NCBI RefSeq assembly: GCF_042649045.1
Contig: NZ_JBHSEF010000011.1
Coordinates: 62,001 to 126,000, forward strand
Length of the DNA stretch: 64,000 nt
Direction of reading: 5' to 3'
Source: Chryseomicrobium palamuruense
Lineage (GTDB): Bacteria > Bacillota > Bacilli > Bacillales_A > Planococcaceae
Each line of letters begins with the position of its first letter. Positions within the stretch are counted from its first letter, which is position 1. The notes under the pieces are model-generated. The model was not told the DNA's origin. It made no database searches and worked only from the letters and a program-made list of their open reading frames with translations. Both the position numbers and the translations under genes were made by a program. Positions 43,853-53,600 of this stretch are shown here, in pieces.

Positions 43853-44737
43853 ATGGCAGTAACAGCTCAAATGGTTAAAGAATTACGCGAAAAAACAGGC
43901 GCAGGTATGATGGACTGTAAAAAAGCACTAGTAGAAACAAATGGCGATATGGAAGCAGCTATTGATTTTCTACGTGAAAAAGGTCTTTCATCTGCAGCTA
44001 AAAAAGCAGACCGTATTGCTGCTGAAGGAACAACAGCAATCGAAGTTGATGGAAACAAAGCAGTTTTAGTTGAAATTAATGCAGAAACAGATTTCGTTGC
44101 AAAAAACGAAAACTTCCAACAGTTAGTAAAAGAAATTTCTACTCACTTACTAACAACTGAGCCAGCTTCAGTAGAAGAAGCACTTGCTTCAACTATGGAC
44201 AACGGTTCTACAGTTGAGAACCACATTTCAAATGCGGTTGCTAAAATTGGTGAAAAAATTACCCTTCGTCGTTTCGACATCAAAACAAAAACAGACGCAG
44301 ATGCTTTCGGACCTTACCTACACATGGGTGGACGTATTGGTGTTTTAGCGGTTCTTGAAGGAACAACTGACGAAGCGGCAGCAAAAGATGTAGCTATGCA
44401 CATCGCTGCTTTAAACCCACAATATATCTCACGTGACGAAGTTTCTGCTGAAGAAGTAGAGCGTGAACGCAAAGTATTAACTGAGCAAGCTCTAAACGAA
44501 GGCAAACCAGAGAACATCGTTGCGAAAATGGTAGAAGGTCGACTAAGCAAATACTTCGAAGATGTTTGTGTTCTTGACCAAGCATTCGTTAAAAACCCAG
44601 ATCAAAAAGTTCGCGACTTCGTGAAAGCAACTGGTGGAGAACTTGTTTCATTCACTCGTTATGCTGTTGGTGAAGGTATCGAAAAACGTGAAGATAACTT
44701 TGCTGAAGAAGTTATGAGCCAAGTTAAAGGTAACTAA
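43853..44737 (+). CDS. tsf: Translation elongation factor Ts
   Basis: EF-Ts is the guanine-nucleotide exchange factor for EF-Tu. It opens with TAQMVKELREKTGAGMMDCK (UBA-like N-domain), followed by the TDFVAKNENFQ signature and the dimerisation core HMGGRIGVLAVLEG. Length 294 aa. GGAGGAATTAATC precedes the ATG. Confidence 0.97.
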   Translation: MAVTAQMVKELREKTGAGMMDCKKALVETNGDMEAAIDFLREKGLSSAAKKADRIAAEGTTAIEVDGNKAVLVEINAETDFVAKNENFQQLVKEISTHLLTTEPASVEEALASTMDNGSTVENHISNAVAKIGEKITLRRFDIKTKTDADAFGPYLHMGGRIGVLAVLEGTTDEAAAKDVAMHIAALNPQYISRDEVSAEEVERERKVLTEQALNEGKPENIVAKMVEGRLSKYFEDVCVLDQAFVKNPDQKVRDFVKATGGELVSFTRYAVGEGIEKREDNFAEEVMSQVKGN

Positions 44738-44754
44738 TTAGATACGAAATAGAT

Positions 44755-44786
44755 ATAGGGGACACACTCGTGTGTTCCCTATTTTT
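44755..44786 (+). terminator. Intrinsic terminator between tsf and pyrH
   Basis: Stem AGGGGACACA / TGTGTTCCCT with a CTCG tetraloop and ATTTTT after it. Confidence 0.88.
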
Positions 44787-44811
44787 CAAGACAAAATCTG
44801 GGAGGATACAC

Positions 44812-45537
44812 ATGACAACACCACCATATAAACGAATCGTATTGAAGCTGAGCGGAGAAGCACTTGCCGGTGAGCAAGGCTTTGGCTTATCTCCAACTAT
44901 CATTAAATCTGTTGCGGAACAAGTGAAAGACGTAGTAGATTTAGATATTGAGGTAGCTGTAGTAGTAGGAGGCGGCAATATTTGGCGCGGCAAAGTGGGA
45001 AGTGAAATGGGTATGGACCGGGCAACAGCTGACTACATGGGAATGCTTGCAACAGTGATGAACTCACTTGCTCTTCAAGATGCGCTGGAAAAACAAGGCG
45101 TTGAATCCCGTGTACAAACGTCGATTGAAATGCGCCAGGTGGCGGAACCGTATATTCGCCGAAAAGCCATTCGTCACCTTGAAAAAGGACGCGTTGTAAT
45201 CTTTGCTGCAGGCACAGGAAATCCGTATTTCTCAACGGATACCACTGCTGCGTTACGTGCTGCTGAAATCGAAGCAGATGTTATTTTAATGGCGAAAAAT
45301 AATGTGGACGGTGTGTATTCTGCAGATCCAAAAGTCGATCCGTCAGCTGTAAAATATGAAAACTTATCTTTCTTAGAAGTTATTCAAAATGGCCTTCAAG
45401 TAATGGATTCGACGGCATCAACGTTATGTATGGACAACGATATTGATCTTATTGTATTCTCAATTATGGAAAATGGTAATATTAAAAAAGCGGCACTAGG
45501 TGAAACGATTGGGACTGTCGTGAGGAGGAATTCATAA
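44812..45537 (+). CDS. pyrH: Uridylate kinase
   Basis: UMP kinase of the amino-acid-kinase fold, making UDP for nucleotide and cell-wall precursor supply. KRIVLKLSGEALAGEQGFG at the N-terminus, VVVGGGNIWRG, and the later FAAGTGNPYFSTDT and NNVDGVYSADPK are characteristic. Length 241 aa from ATG 44812 (GGGAGGATACAC before it); the upstream extension lies in the terminator. The TAA shares its last base with the ATG of frr. Confidence 0.96.
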   Translation: MTTPPYKRIVLKLSGEALAGEQGFGLSPTIIKSVAEQVKDVVDLDIEVAVVVGGGNIWRGKVGSEMGMDRATADYMGMLATVMNSLALQDALEKQGVESRVQTSIEMRQVAEPYIRRKAIRHLEKGRVVIFAAGTGNPYFSTDTTAALRAAEIEADVILMAKNNVDGVYSADPKVDPSAVKYENLSFLEVIQNGLQVMDSTASTLCMDNDIDLIVFSIMENGNIKKAALGETIGTVVRRNS

Positions 45538-46094
45538 TGACGAAACAAGTGATTGACCAAACAAAAGATAAAATGGAAAAATCGGTACAGGCATTCTCAC
45601 GTGAGATTGCTTCAATTCGTGCGGGCCGTGCAAACGCATCTCTACTTGATAAAATCACGGTAGATTATTACGGAGCACCGACACCAATCAACCAATTAGC
45701 AGGCGTATCTACTCCGGAAGCTCGGTTGCTAGTTATTCAACCTTATGATAAAACGGCATTAGGGGATATTGAAAAAGCCATCATGAAATCCGATCTAGGC
45801 ATTTCTCCATCCAATGATGGATCTGTCATTCGCTTGGCGATCCCTGCTTTAACAGAAGAGCGTCGTAAGGATCTTGCGAAGCTTGTGAAAAAAGAAGCAG
45901 AAGACGCGAAAGTACACGTTCGCAATGTTCGTCGTGATGGGAATGAAGATCTTAAGAAACTTGAAAAAAACGGGGACATCACGGAAGACGATCTTCGCAC
46001 CTTCCAAGAAGACGTGCAGAAGTTGACAGACCAGTATATCGCGAAAATCGATGAGCTGGCGAAAGCGAAAGAAAACGAGATTATGGAAGTCTAA
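45537..46094 (+). CDS. frr: Ribosome recycling factor
   Basis: RRF splits post-termination ribosomes together with EF-G. Family segments are FSREIASIRAGRANASLLD, VDYYGAPTPINQLA, IRLAIPALTEERRKDLAK and VRNVRRDGNEDLKKLEK. Length 185 aa is standard. It overlaps pyrH by one base, with GAGGAGGAATTC as ribosome-binding site, and is followed by a terminator. Confidence 0.97.
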   Translation: MTKQVIDQTKDKMEKSVQAFSREIASIRAGRANASLLDKITVDYYGAPTPINQLAGVSTPEARLLVIQPYDKTALGDIEKAIMKSDLGISPSNDGSVIRLAIPALTEERRKDLAKLVKKEAEDAKVHVRNVRRDGNEDLKKLEKNGDITEDDLRTFQEDVQKLTDQYIAKIDELAKAKENEIMEV

Positions 46095-46101
46095 GTTTCC
46101 G

Positions 46102-46128
46102 AGCACCTTTTTGGAGGGTGCTTTTTTT
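46102..46128 (+). terminator. Intrinsic terminator after frr
   Basis: AGCACC / GGTGCT stem followed by T7, starting 8 nt after the frr stop. Confidence 0.85.
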
Positions 46129-46555
46129 GTGGATTGGAATAATAGCAATCAAATTGTATTGATGTGAATCGTGTGGAGATGGGTGGGGAATGGTTTAATC
46201 TATTAGTGGTTTGTGGTCACTGGTGCGGAAGATGATTTGACTGGTGCGAATTTCACGCCCACTGGTACGAAAAACGCGTCCACTCGTGCGGACCCGGTCG
46301 ACTGGTGCGAATTCGACCTCCACTAGTGCGAAAACCGTCACGACTGAAGTGGTTTGCACTTCCCTCCTGTGCGGGACGCTAATCTAACATCAAAATAAAG
46401 AAAATCAAATGAATGTTTCCTCCTCCCAACCCCAAGGAACCTTCCCTATCACCAAACGTTCCGTTAATGGAGAAAAAAAACCAACTCAATGCCACATGAA
46501 ATTTGGTATGATAGGATATATATGTCTTGATACGAGCGTTTGGAGGAAATTATAC
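46129..46555. other. Noncoding gap between frr and uppS
   Basis: About 430 nt with no credible gene. The left part (46129-46218) is featureless by eye. The middle holds a 21-nt imperfect tandem repeat, listed separately. The right part holds an extended -10 box TGGTATGAT (46505-46512) that may start uppS transcription; no good -35 is visible. In this otherwise very compact window it is the only intergenic stretch longer than 300 nt. Confidence 0.8.
46219..46352 (+). repeat. 21-nt imperfect tandem repeat, six copies plus a degenerate one
   Basis: Copies of a core close to ACTGGTGCGA begin at 46219, 46240, 46261, 46282, 46301 and 46322, with a decayed one at 46343. Spacing is 21 nt except one step of 19. 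The ten core bases are well kept (variants ACTGGTACGA, ACTCGTGCGG, ACTAGTGCGA), while the following ~11 bases vary, often ending CC or TC before the next core. Confidence 0.85.
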
Positions 46556-47338
46556 ATGTTTAAAAAGCTTTTTAGTCAAAAGCAAAGTCAGCCTGACGAA
46601 GCTGACCACCCACTTACCGGATTGGGTCTGATTCCAGAACATATCGCCATCATCATGGATGGGAATGGACGCTGGGCGACCAAACGTTCGTTACCCCGAA
46701 TCGCAGGTCATCATGAAGGCATGAAAACGGTTCGAAAGATCACGCGCCATGCAAATGACCTCGGTGTTAAAGTACTGACGCTTTATGCGTTTTCAACAGA
46801 AAACTGGACGCGGCCTAAAAAAGAAGTTGAATTCTTAATGCGATTACCTGAAGAATTTTTAGGAACGTATTTACCCGAATTAGTTGAACGTAATGTGCGC
46901 GTTCAGATTATGGGAGATTTTGATTCGCTTCCCACCCATACGCAAAGAGCCGTCCAAAAAGCAATGGATGAAACAAAAGATAATACAGGCCTCATCTTAA
47001 ATTTCGCACTTAACTATGGTAGTCGCGCGGAAATTGTTCAAGCCATGAAAGCCATTGCTCATGCGGTGAAGCAAGGGAAGCTAGAACCGGAAGATGTCAC
47101 TGACCAATGTATAGCAGAACATTTGATGACGAAACATTTGATGGAGCCCGATTTATTGATCCGTACAAGTGGGGAAGTCCGACTGAGCAATTTTATGTTG
47201 TGGCAACTTGCCTACACGGAATTTTGGTTTACAGACGTATTGTGGCCAGACTTTGATGAAGCCTGTTTAAATGAAGCAATTCAAGTGTTTCAAAAACGGA
47301 ATCGTAGATATGGCGGGCTAGAGGGGGAGTCGAAATGA
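46556..47338 (+). CDS. uppS: Isoprenyl transferase (undecaprenyl diphosphate synthase)
   Basis: A cis-prenyltransferase that builds the C55 lipid carrier for peptidoglycan and teichoic acids. The active-site motif HIAIIMDGNGRWA has the catalytic Asp at residue 35; LYAFSTENW and the pyrophosphate-binding RTSGEVRLSNF with WQLAYTEFWF follow. Length 260 aa from ATG 46556 (TTGGAGGAA before it). The ORF is open upstream to 46409 but that extension has no family similarity and runs through the putative promoter. It overlaps cdsA by 4 nt. Confidence 0.95.
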   Translation: MFKKLFSQKQSQPDEADHPLTGLGLIPEHIAIIMDGNGRWATKRSLPRIAGHHEGMKTVRKITRHANDLGVKVLTLYAFSTENWTRPKKEVEFLMRLPEEFLGTYLPELVERNVRVQIMGDFDSLPTHTQRAVQKAMDETKDNTGLILNFALNYGSRAEIVQAMKAIAHAVKQGKLEPEDVTDQCIAEHLMTKHLMEPDLLIRTSGEVRLSNFMLWQLAYTEFWFTDVLWPDFDEACLNEAIQVFQKRNRRYGGLEGESK

Positions 47339-48129
47339 AACAGCGTATCATTACGGCCATCATTGCGCTCGCACTATTTGTTCCCGTCGTCTTGTACGGA
47401 GGAATTGCTTTTACACTTGCCGTTTATTTTATTGCTACAGTTGCGCTTTATGAAATTCTCCGGATGAAGCAGATTCGTCTCGTTTCGATTCCGGGAGCAC
47501 TTGCTCTTATAAATCTTTATATCATGCTAATGCCACAACAATATGAGTCGTCCCTCATCGGCTGGACTGGCCATGACCGGATGACACTCGTATTTGTCCT
47601 TGTCTTTATGTTGCTTCTGTATGCAGTACTTGTGAAAAACACATTTACGTATGATGACGCAGCGTTTGTTTTTTTTGGCATGATGTATATAGGAATCGGG
47701 TTCTACTATCTGATTGAAACACGTCTAGTCGACTTAATCTATGTACTATTTGCCTTACTTATTGTGTGGACGACAGATTCAGGGGCATATTTTGCCGGAA
47801 GGAAATTTGGGAAGAAAAAGTTGTGGCCAGAAATTTCTCCGAATAAGACGATCGAAGGTTTTTACGGGGGAATACTAGCTGCAATTATCTTTGCCGTGTT
47901 ATTGAATGTAGTTTTCCCATTTGCCGACACATGGCTTCAATTAATTTTTGTTACGATTGCAGCTTCTATCATCGGTCAATTTGGAGACTTGGCAGAATCA
48001 GCTATCAAACGCCATTACCATGTTAAGGATTCCGGGACGTTACTTCCTGGGCATGGCGGAATGCTTGACCGATTTGATTCACTACTATTTGTCGTACCAC
48101 TCTTACACTTTTTACACTTTATCCCTTAA
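47335..48129 (+). CDS. cdsA: Phosphatidate cytidylyltransferase
   Basis: An integral membrane enzyme making CDP-diacylglycerol, the branch point of phospholipid synthesis. About seven to eight hydrophobic segments are visible, and the C-terminal signature SAIKRHYHVKDSGTLLPGHGG with DRFDS is intact. Length 264 aa. The ATG overlaps the uppS stop (ATGA) after GAGGGGGAG, so uppS-cdsA-dxr-rseP read as one envelope-lipid operon. Confidence 0.95.
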   Translation: MKQRIITAIIALALFVPVVLYGGIAFTLAVYFIATVALYEILRMKQIRLVSIPGALALINLYIMLMPQQYESSLIGWTGHDRMTLVFVLVFMLLLYAVLVKNTFTYDDAAFVFFGMMYIGIGFYYLIETRLVDLIYVLFALLIVWTTDSGAYFAGRKFGKKKLWPEISPNKTIEGFYGGILAAIIFAVLLNVVFPFADTWLQLIFVTIAASIIGQFGDLAESAIKRHYHVKDSGTLLPGHGGMLDRFDSLLFVVPLLHFLHFIP

Positions 48130-48153
48130 AGGGACGCAGACAGGAGAAATTTA

Positions 48154-49299
48154 ATGAAGAAAATCAGTTTACTTGGGGCCACGGGATCCATTGGTCAACA
48201 AACTTTAGATGTCATTCGTGCCCATTCTGACCAATTTCAACTGGTGGCTTTTTCTGTGGGACAAAATGTGGAGCAAGCGATTCATATTGCATCTGAATTT
48301 CACGTTCCACTTATATCTGTCGCAAATGAAAGCGATGTGCAAACAGTCAAGAACGCAGTTCCTGCTGCACAGGTATTAACTGGAGCAGAGGGTCTTGAGG
48401 CCGTTGCCTCGGAGTCTGGTGCAGATGTATTAGTCAATGCAGTTCTCGGAAGTGTAGGCTTGCAACCGACTTTAAAAGCCATCGAAAAAGGAATTCCGAT
48501 CGCTATAGCAAACAAAGAGACACTTGTGACTGCAGGGCATCTTGTCATGGCTGCTGCTAAAAAGTACAATGTGCCAATACTACCTGTAGATAGCGAACAT
48601 TCAGCTCTTTTCCAGGCGCTGAATGGTGAAAATCCAAAACAAATTAAAAAACTGGTTATCACTGCTTCTGGTGGGAGCTTCCGGGATAAGACGCGGAAGG
48701 AACTGGAAGGGGTTTCTGTAGAGGATGCTCTCAACCATCCGAACTGGTCTATGGGGAGTAAGATTACAATTGACTCGGCCACTATGATGAACAAGGGGCT
48801 AGAAGTCATCGAAGCCCATGTACTCTTTTCAATGCCTTATGATCGAATCGAAGTAGTCCTGCACAAAGAAAGTATTATTCACTCCATGATTGAATTCGTA
48901 GATACAAGTGTCATGGCACAACTAGGGACACCGGACATGCGTGTACCCATTCAATATGCCCTCACGTATCCAGACCGACTTCCGATGGGGAGTGGCAAAT
49001 CACTCGACTTAACGGAGATAGGTAAACTTCATTTTGAGAAAATGGATTACGAAAGATATAAGGCGCTCGATCTAGCTATCCAAGCTGGAAAAGCTGGTGG
49101 AACTGCTACGACAGTTTTAAACGCAGCAAATGAAGCTGCAGTCGATTTATTCCTTAAAAAACAGATATCATTTCTAGCAATTGATGAGATGATTGAAAAA
49201 GCACTGGAACAACATTCCATCATTGCCACACCGTCACTTGAAGAGATACTTGCGACAGATAATGAAACAAGAAGATTTGTTCAAAACATGGTACACTAA
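48154..49299 (+). CDS. dxr: 1-deoxy-D-xylulose 5-phosphate reductoisomerase
   Basis: Dxr (IspC) catalyses the committed step of the MEP pathway to isoprenoids, feeding UppS two genes upstream. The NADPH motif is LLGATGSIGQQTLDVI; IANKETLVTAGHLV, LPVDSEHSALFQ, TASGGSFRD and NHPNWSMGSKITIDSATMMNKGLE are all family blocks. Length 381 aa. ACAGGAGAAATTTA precedes the ATG. Confidence 0.96.
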   Translation: MKKISLLGATGSIGQQTLDVIRAHSDQFQLVAFSVGQNVEQAIHIASEFHVPLISVANESDVQTVKNAVPAAQVLTGAEGLEAVASESGADVLVNAVLGSVGLQPTLKAIEKGIPIAIANKETLVTAGHLVMAAAKKYNVPILPVDSEHSALFQALNGENPKQIKKLVITASGGSFRDKTRKELEGVSVEDALNHPNWSMGSKITIDSATMMNKGLEVIEAHVLFSMPYDRIEVVLHKESIIHSMIEFVDTSVMAQLGTPDMRVPIQYALTYPDRLPMGSGKSLDLTEIGKLHFEKMDYERYKALDLAIQAGKAGGTATTVLNAANEAAVDLFLKKQISFLAIDEMIEKALEQHSIIATPSLEEILATDNETRRFVQNMVH

Positions 49300-49329
49300 G
49301 AGCACTGATTGAAATGAAGGTGGGGTAAC

Positions 49330-50583
49330 TTGGAAACTGCAATTGCGTTTATATTAATTTTTGGTTCCATCGTTTTTTTCCATGAACTTGGTCACTTTAT
49401 TTTTGCCAAACGCGCAGGAATCATGGTGCGGGAATTTGCGATTGGGATGGGGCCGAAATTGCTTGGCTACACTAAAGGTGAAACAGTGTACACGATTCGT
49501 CTATTGCCGATTGGTGGATATGTCCGGATGGCGGGCGAAGATCTTGATGCTATAGAATTGCAACCGGGGTACCGTGTAGGTGTTCGATTAAATGCACAAG
49601 ACGAAGTTGATTATATTGTATTGAATCAAAAAAACTATCTTCCAGATATGCAGTTTATCGAAATCGAAAAAGCTGATTTAATGAATAAGATGTTTATTGA
49701 AGGCTATGATGAGAGCGAAACACACGTAAAGTATTCGATTTCTCGGAATGCCAAAGTAAATGAAGCAGGAAGGGAATCACTTATTGCCCCTTATGACCGT
49801 CAATTCCACTCAAAGACAGTGGGTCAACGTTCTCTAGCGATTTTTGCCGGACCTTTGTTTAACTTTATTCTCGCGTTTATTCTATTTACGGTCATTGCAT
49901 TATTACGAGGTATTCCTGTTGATGAACCTGTGATAAGTACAGTAGTAAATAACACTCCTGCAGCAGAAGCAGCCTTACAACAAGGTGATCGTATTATAGC
50001 GATAGATGGTGAAGCAGTAGGGACATGGACTGAACTCGTAACAGTGATTCAACAGAGCCCGGATCAAGCGTTATCTTTTGAAATCGACCGTGACGGACAA
50101 ACCGTGACGACAGAGATTACGCCAGACGGTATTCAAAGTGGTGAAGAAACGATTGGTCAAATCGGTGTACAAGCGCCATTTGAAAAATCTTTCTTTGGAT
50201 CATTTGTATATGGAGCGACTCAAACATACGACTTCACAGTTTTAATTTTTACTTTGCTCGGAAACTTGTTGACGGGAAGCTTCTCCATTGATGATTTATC
50301 TGGACCCGTTGGCATTTATAAGGCTACTGAAACGGTGGCACAGTTTGGTATCTTCAACTTGTTGAACTGGACAGCCATGTTGAGTATCAATTTGGGAATC
50401 ATGAATTTGCTTCCACTTCCTGCTCTAGACGGTGGTCGTCTCTTATTCTTCGGTTTTGAAGCCATACGTGGACGTCCGATTGACAAGCAACGAGAAGGAA
50501 TGGTGCACTTTGTCGGTATCATGCTACTAATGGTACTGATGATTGTAGTCACCTGGAACGATATACAACGCTTTTTCTTCTAA
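49330..50583 (+). CDS. rseP: Site-2 intramembrane metalloprotease RseP/RasP
   Basis: RasP cleaves membrane-embedded anti-sigma factors and signal-peptide remnants. The first helix contains the zinc motif HELGH at residues 18-22; the third zinc ligand is in NLLPLPALDGGRLL near the C-terminus. A PDZ domain lies in the middle (about 200-280), and four transmembrane helices are apparent. Length 417 aa. It starts with TTG after GGTGGGG. A terminator follows, then polC; proS, which sits between them in B. subtilis, is absent. Confidence 0.94.
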   Translation: METAIAFILIFGSIVFFHELGHFIFAKRAGIMVREFAIGMGPKLLGYTKGETVYTIRLLPIGGYVRMAGEDLDAIELQPGYRVGVRLNAQDEVDYIVLNQKNYLPDMQFIEIEKADLMNKMFIEGYDESETHVKYSISRNAKVNEAGRESLIAPYDRQFHSKTVGQRSLAIFAGPLFNFILAFILFTVIALLRGIPVDEPVISTVVNNTPAAEAALQQGDRIIAIDGEAVGTWTELVTVIQQSPDQALSFEIDRDGQTVTTEITPDGIQSGEETIGQIGVQAPFEKSFFGSFVYGATQTYDFTVLIFTLLGNLLTGSFSIDDLSGPVGIYKATETVAQFGIFNLLNWTAMLSINLGIMNLLPLPALDGGRLLFFGFEAIRGRPIDKQREGMVHFVGIMLLMVLMIVVTWNDIQRFFF

Positions 50584-50592
50584 TACATGTCG

Positions 50593-50626
50593 GGAAAGTT
50601 CACTAGCTGAACTTTCCTTTCTTTTT
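50593..50626 (+). terminator. Intrinsic terminator after rseP
   Basis: Perfect 10-bp stem GGAAAGTTCA / TGAACTTTCC with a CTAGC loop, then TTTCTTTTT. Confidence 0.9.
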
Positions 50627-50646
50627 CAATGAAAGGGGGAAGAAAT

Positions 50647-53600
50647 GTGCAAACAGGCAAAATGAAGATGATGTTACTTTTGCAACAATTGGAGCTCGAA
50701 GAAGATACATATATCAAAGCATTTGAAACATACGAATTGGCTAAATTGACAGTCCATAAGAAACATCGCATCTGGGACTTTCAATTGAAAGGTGAACAAC
50801 CGCTATCTGGAGATATCTTTCGTCAGTTTAAAAGACGGCTTAATGAACGATTTCAAGGCATTGCGGTCGTCGATTTTTCTGTTGAGTTAACCTCTCCTGC
50901 CGATGCTACAGAGTTTGTTCCTGCCTACTGGTTGGATGTGGTCGAATCGTTTCAAGAAATGAGTCCTCCACTGAAACAACTGCTTGCTTCACAAATTCCA
51001 CATGTCGAAGGGCAACTGGTGAAAGTGAAATGCGCGCAAGAGCTAGAACTACGAACTTTACAAGGTAAATATTTTCCACTACTTGCGTCAGCCTATGAAA
51101 AAATCGGTCTTGGATCATTACGGTTTGATTGTATTATGGAAGAAAATACAGAAGCGCTCGCTGAACAGCAGCGGCAGTTTATGGAACAAAAACTTGCTGA
51201 AGAAGAAGCACTGAGCCGTAAAGCTCTTGAAGATCAACAGAAACGTGAGTCTTCTGCTGCACAACTAAGTGAGGCAGATGGTCCGTTCCAATTAGGTGTA
51301 GGAATCAAACCCGACGAAGTCACGACAGCAATCCGACGTATTCAAGATGAGGAACGTCGCCTTACGATAGAAGGATATGTATTTGATGTGGAAATTAAAG
51401 AACTTCGCAGTGGACGTTCATTATTGACTGCGAAAGTAACTGATTACACGGATTCTATTTTAGTGAAGATGTTCTCTCGTGATAAAGAAGATGTGCACAT
51501 GATGAATCGTCTGAAGAAAGGGATGTGGATCCGTGCACGTGGTTCTGTCCAAAATGATACCTTTGTCCGCGATTTAATTATGATGGCTCAAGATATGGTA
51601 GAAGTAAGACCGTTCGTGAAACAAGATACCGCACCGGAAGGTCAAAAACGTGTGGAACTCCATATGCATTCCCCGATGAGTGCGATGGATGCTGTCACGC
51701 CAGTCGGAGAATTAATCAAGCAAGCTGCAAAATGGGGCCATCCTGCAGTCGCAATTACGGATCATGGAAATGTACAATCCTTCCCAGATGCATATGCTGC
51801 TGGAAAGGCGAACAATATTAAAGTAATTTATGGACTGGAAGCGAATCTGGTTCATGACGGGGTTCCGATTGCTTATGATCCTATTGATCAAACGCTTCCT
51901 GATGCGATGTATATTGTTTTTGACGTGGAGACAACGGGTTTATCCGCGACCTATGACAAAATCATTGAACTTGCGGCTGTTAAAATTCATGATGGCAACA
52001 TCATCGATAAGTTTGAGCGATTCGTCAATCCTCACCAAACATTATCGGCAACCACCATCGAGCTGACGGGGATAACCGATGACATGGTTCGAGATGCACC
52101 GGAACTTTCTCAAGTGACTCGCGAATTCCATGAATTCATTGGGGATGCAATTGTCGTTGCGCATAATGCCTCATTCGATATGGGCTTTCTATATGAAGCG
52201 TATCGTCAGACGGGCATTGACAAGAATGATCATCCTGTCATCGATACATTGGAACTCGCACGATTCCTTCATCCGGAACTTAAGAATCATCGGTTAGGGA
52301 CGCTAGCTAAGCGATTTAATATCGAGCTGACCCAAGCCCACCGAGCGATTTATGACTGCGAAGCGACCGGATATTTATTGATGCATCTGTTAAAAGAAGC
52401 AGAACAAAAAGGCATCCAAAATCACAATCAATTAAACGACTTTATTGGAGAAGGCGATGCTTATAAGAGAGGTCGCCCTTCTCACTGCACAATCCTTGCT
52501 GTGAATGATGAAGGGTTAAAGAATTTGTTCCATTTAGTCAGTATCTCTCATATCCATACATTTTACCGTGTACCGCGTATTACCCGTTCCACTCTGCAGA
52601 AGTATCGCAAAGGATTACTGGTTGGTTCCGGATGTGACAAAGGGGAAGTGTTTGAAGGGTTGATGCAAAAACCACTTGAACAAGTGGAACAAATCGCTAA
52701 ATTCTATGACTATCTGGAAGTTCATCCGAAAGAGGTCTACCAGCATCTCATTGAACTGGAGCTTGTTCGAGATGAGTGGAACTTAGAAGATATCATTCGG
52801 AAAATGATAAAACTTGGAAAACGGATCAACAAACCAGTCGTTGCTACAGGAAATGTTCATTACCGGGAAGAAAACGATGCTATCTACCGAAAAATTTTAG
52901 TGAGTGGTATGGGTGGGGCGAATCCACTCAATCGTCATGAACTTCCAAACGTCCATTTCCGGACGACCAATGAAATGCTCGATGCATTTGAGTTTCTAGG
53001 AAAAGAAACCGCCTATGAAATTGTCGTGAAAAATTCGCAAGAGGTTGCGAATCGAATTGGAGACGTTAAGCCGATCAAAGATGATCTGTTTGCTCCTAAA
53101 ATTGAAGGAGCCGACGAGGAAATTACGGAACTGACGTATACGCGTGCCCGTAAAATTTATGGTGAGGAACTGCCAGAGATTGTGACCGAACGTATTGAAA
53201 AAGAATTAACCTCTATCTTGGGCCACGGATTCGGAGTTATTTATTTGATTTCTCACAAACTCGTGAAAAAGTCTTTGGATGACGGGTATTTGGTTGGTTC
53301 ACGGGGGTCGGTCGGCTCTTCACTCGTAGCGACACTGACGGATATCACAGAAGTGAATCCACTGCCTCCACATTATGTTTGTCCCTCATGTAAGCACGCG
53401 GAGTTCTTTCAGGATGGATCTGTTGGATCGGGATATGATTTGCCGAATAAAGATTGTCCGGAATGCGGGACTGCCTACCGAAAAGATGGGCAAGATATTC
53501 CCTTTGAAACGTTCCTTGGCTTTAAAGGAGATAAAGTTCCCGATATCGATTTGAACTTTAGTGGAGAATATCAACCAACGGCGCACAACTATACAAAAGA

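Noticed and set aside
46219..46352. CRISPR array or short coding repeat in the frr-uppS gap
   Set aside because: Cores are only about 10 nt with about 11-nt spacers, too short for CRISPR. The one 19-nt step breaks the frame of a 7-codon repeat, there is a stop codon in the first unit, and no start or ribosome-binding site is visible.
46409..46555. N-terminal extension of UppS
   Set aside because: The extra 49 residues are not found in the family and cover the putative promoter; GGAGG precedes ATG 46556.
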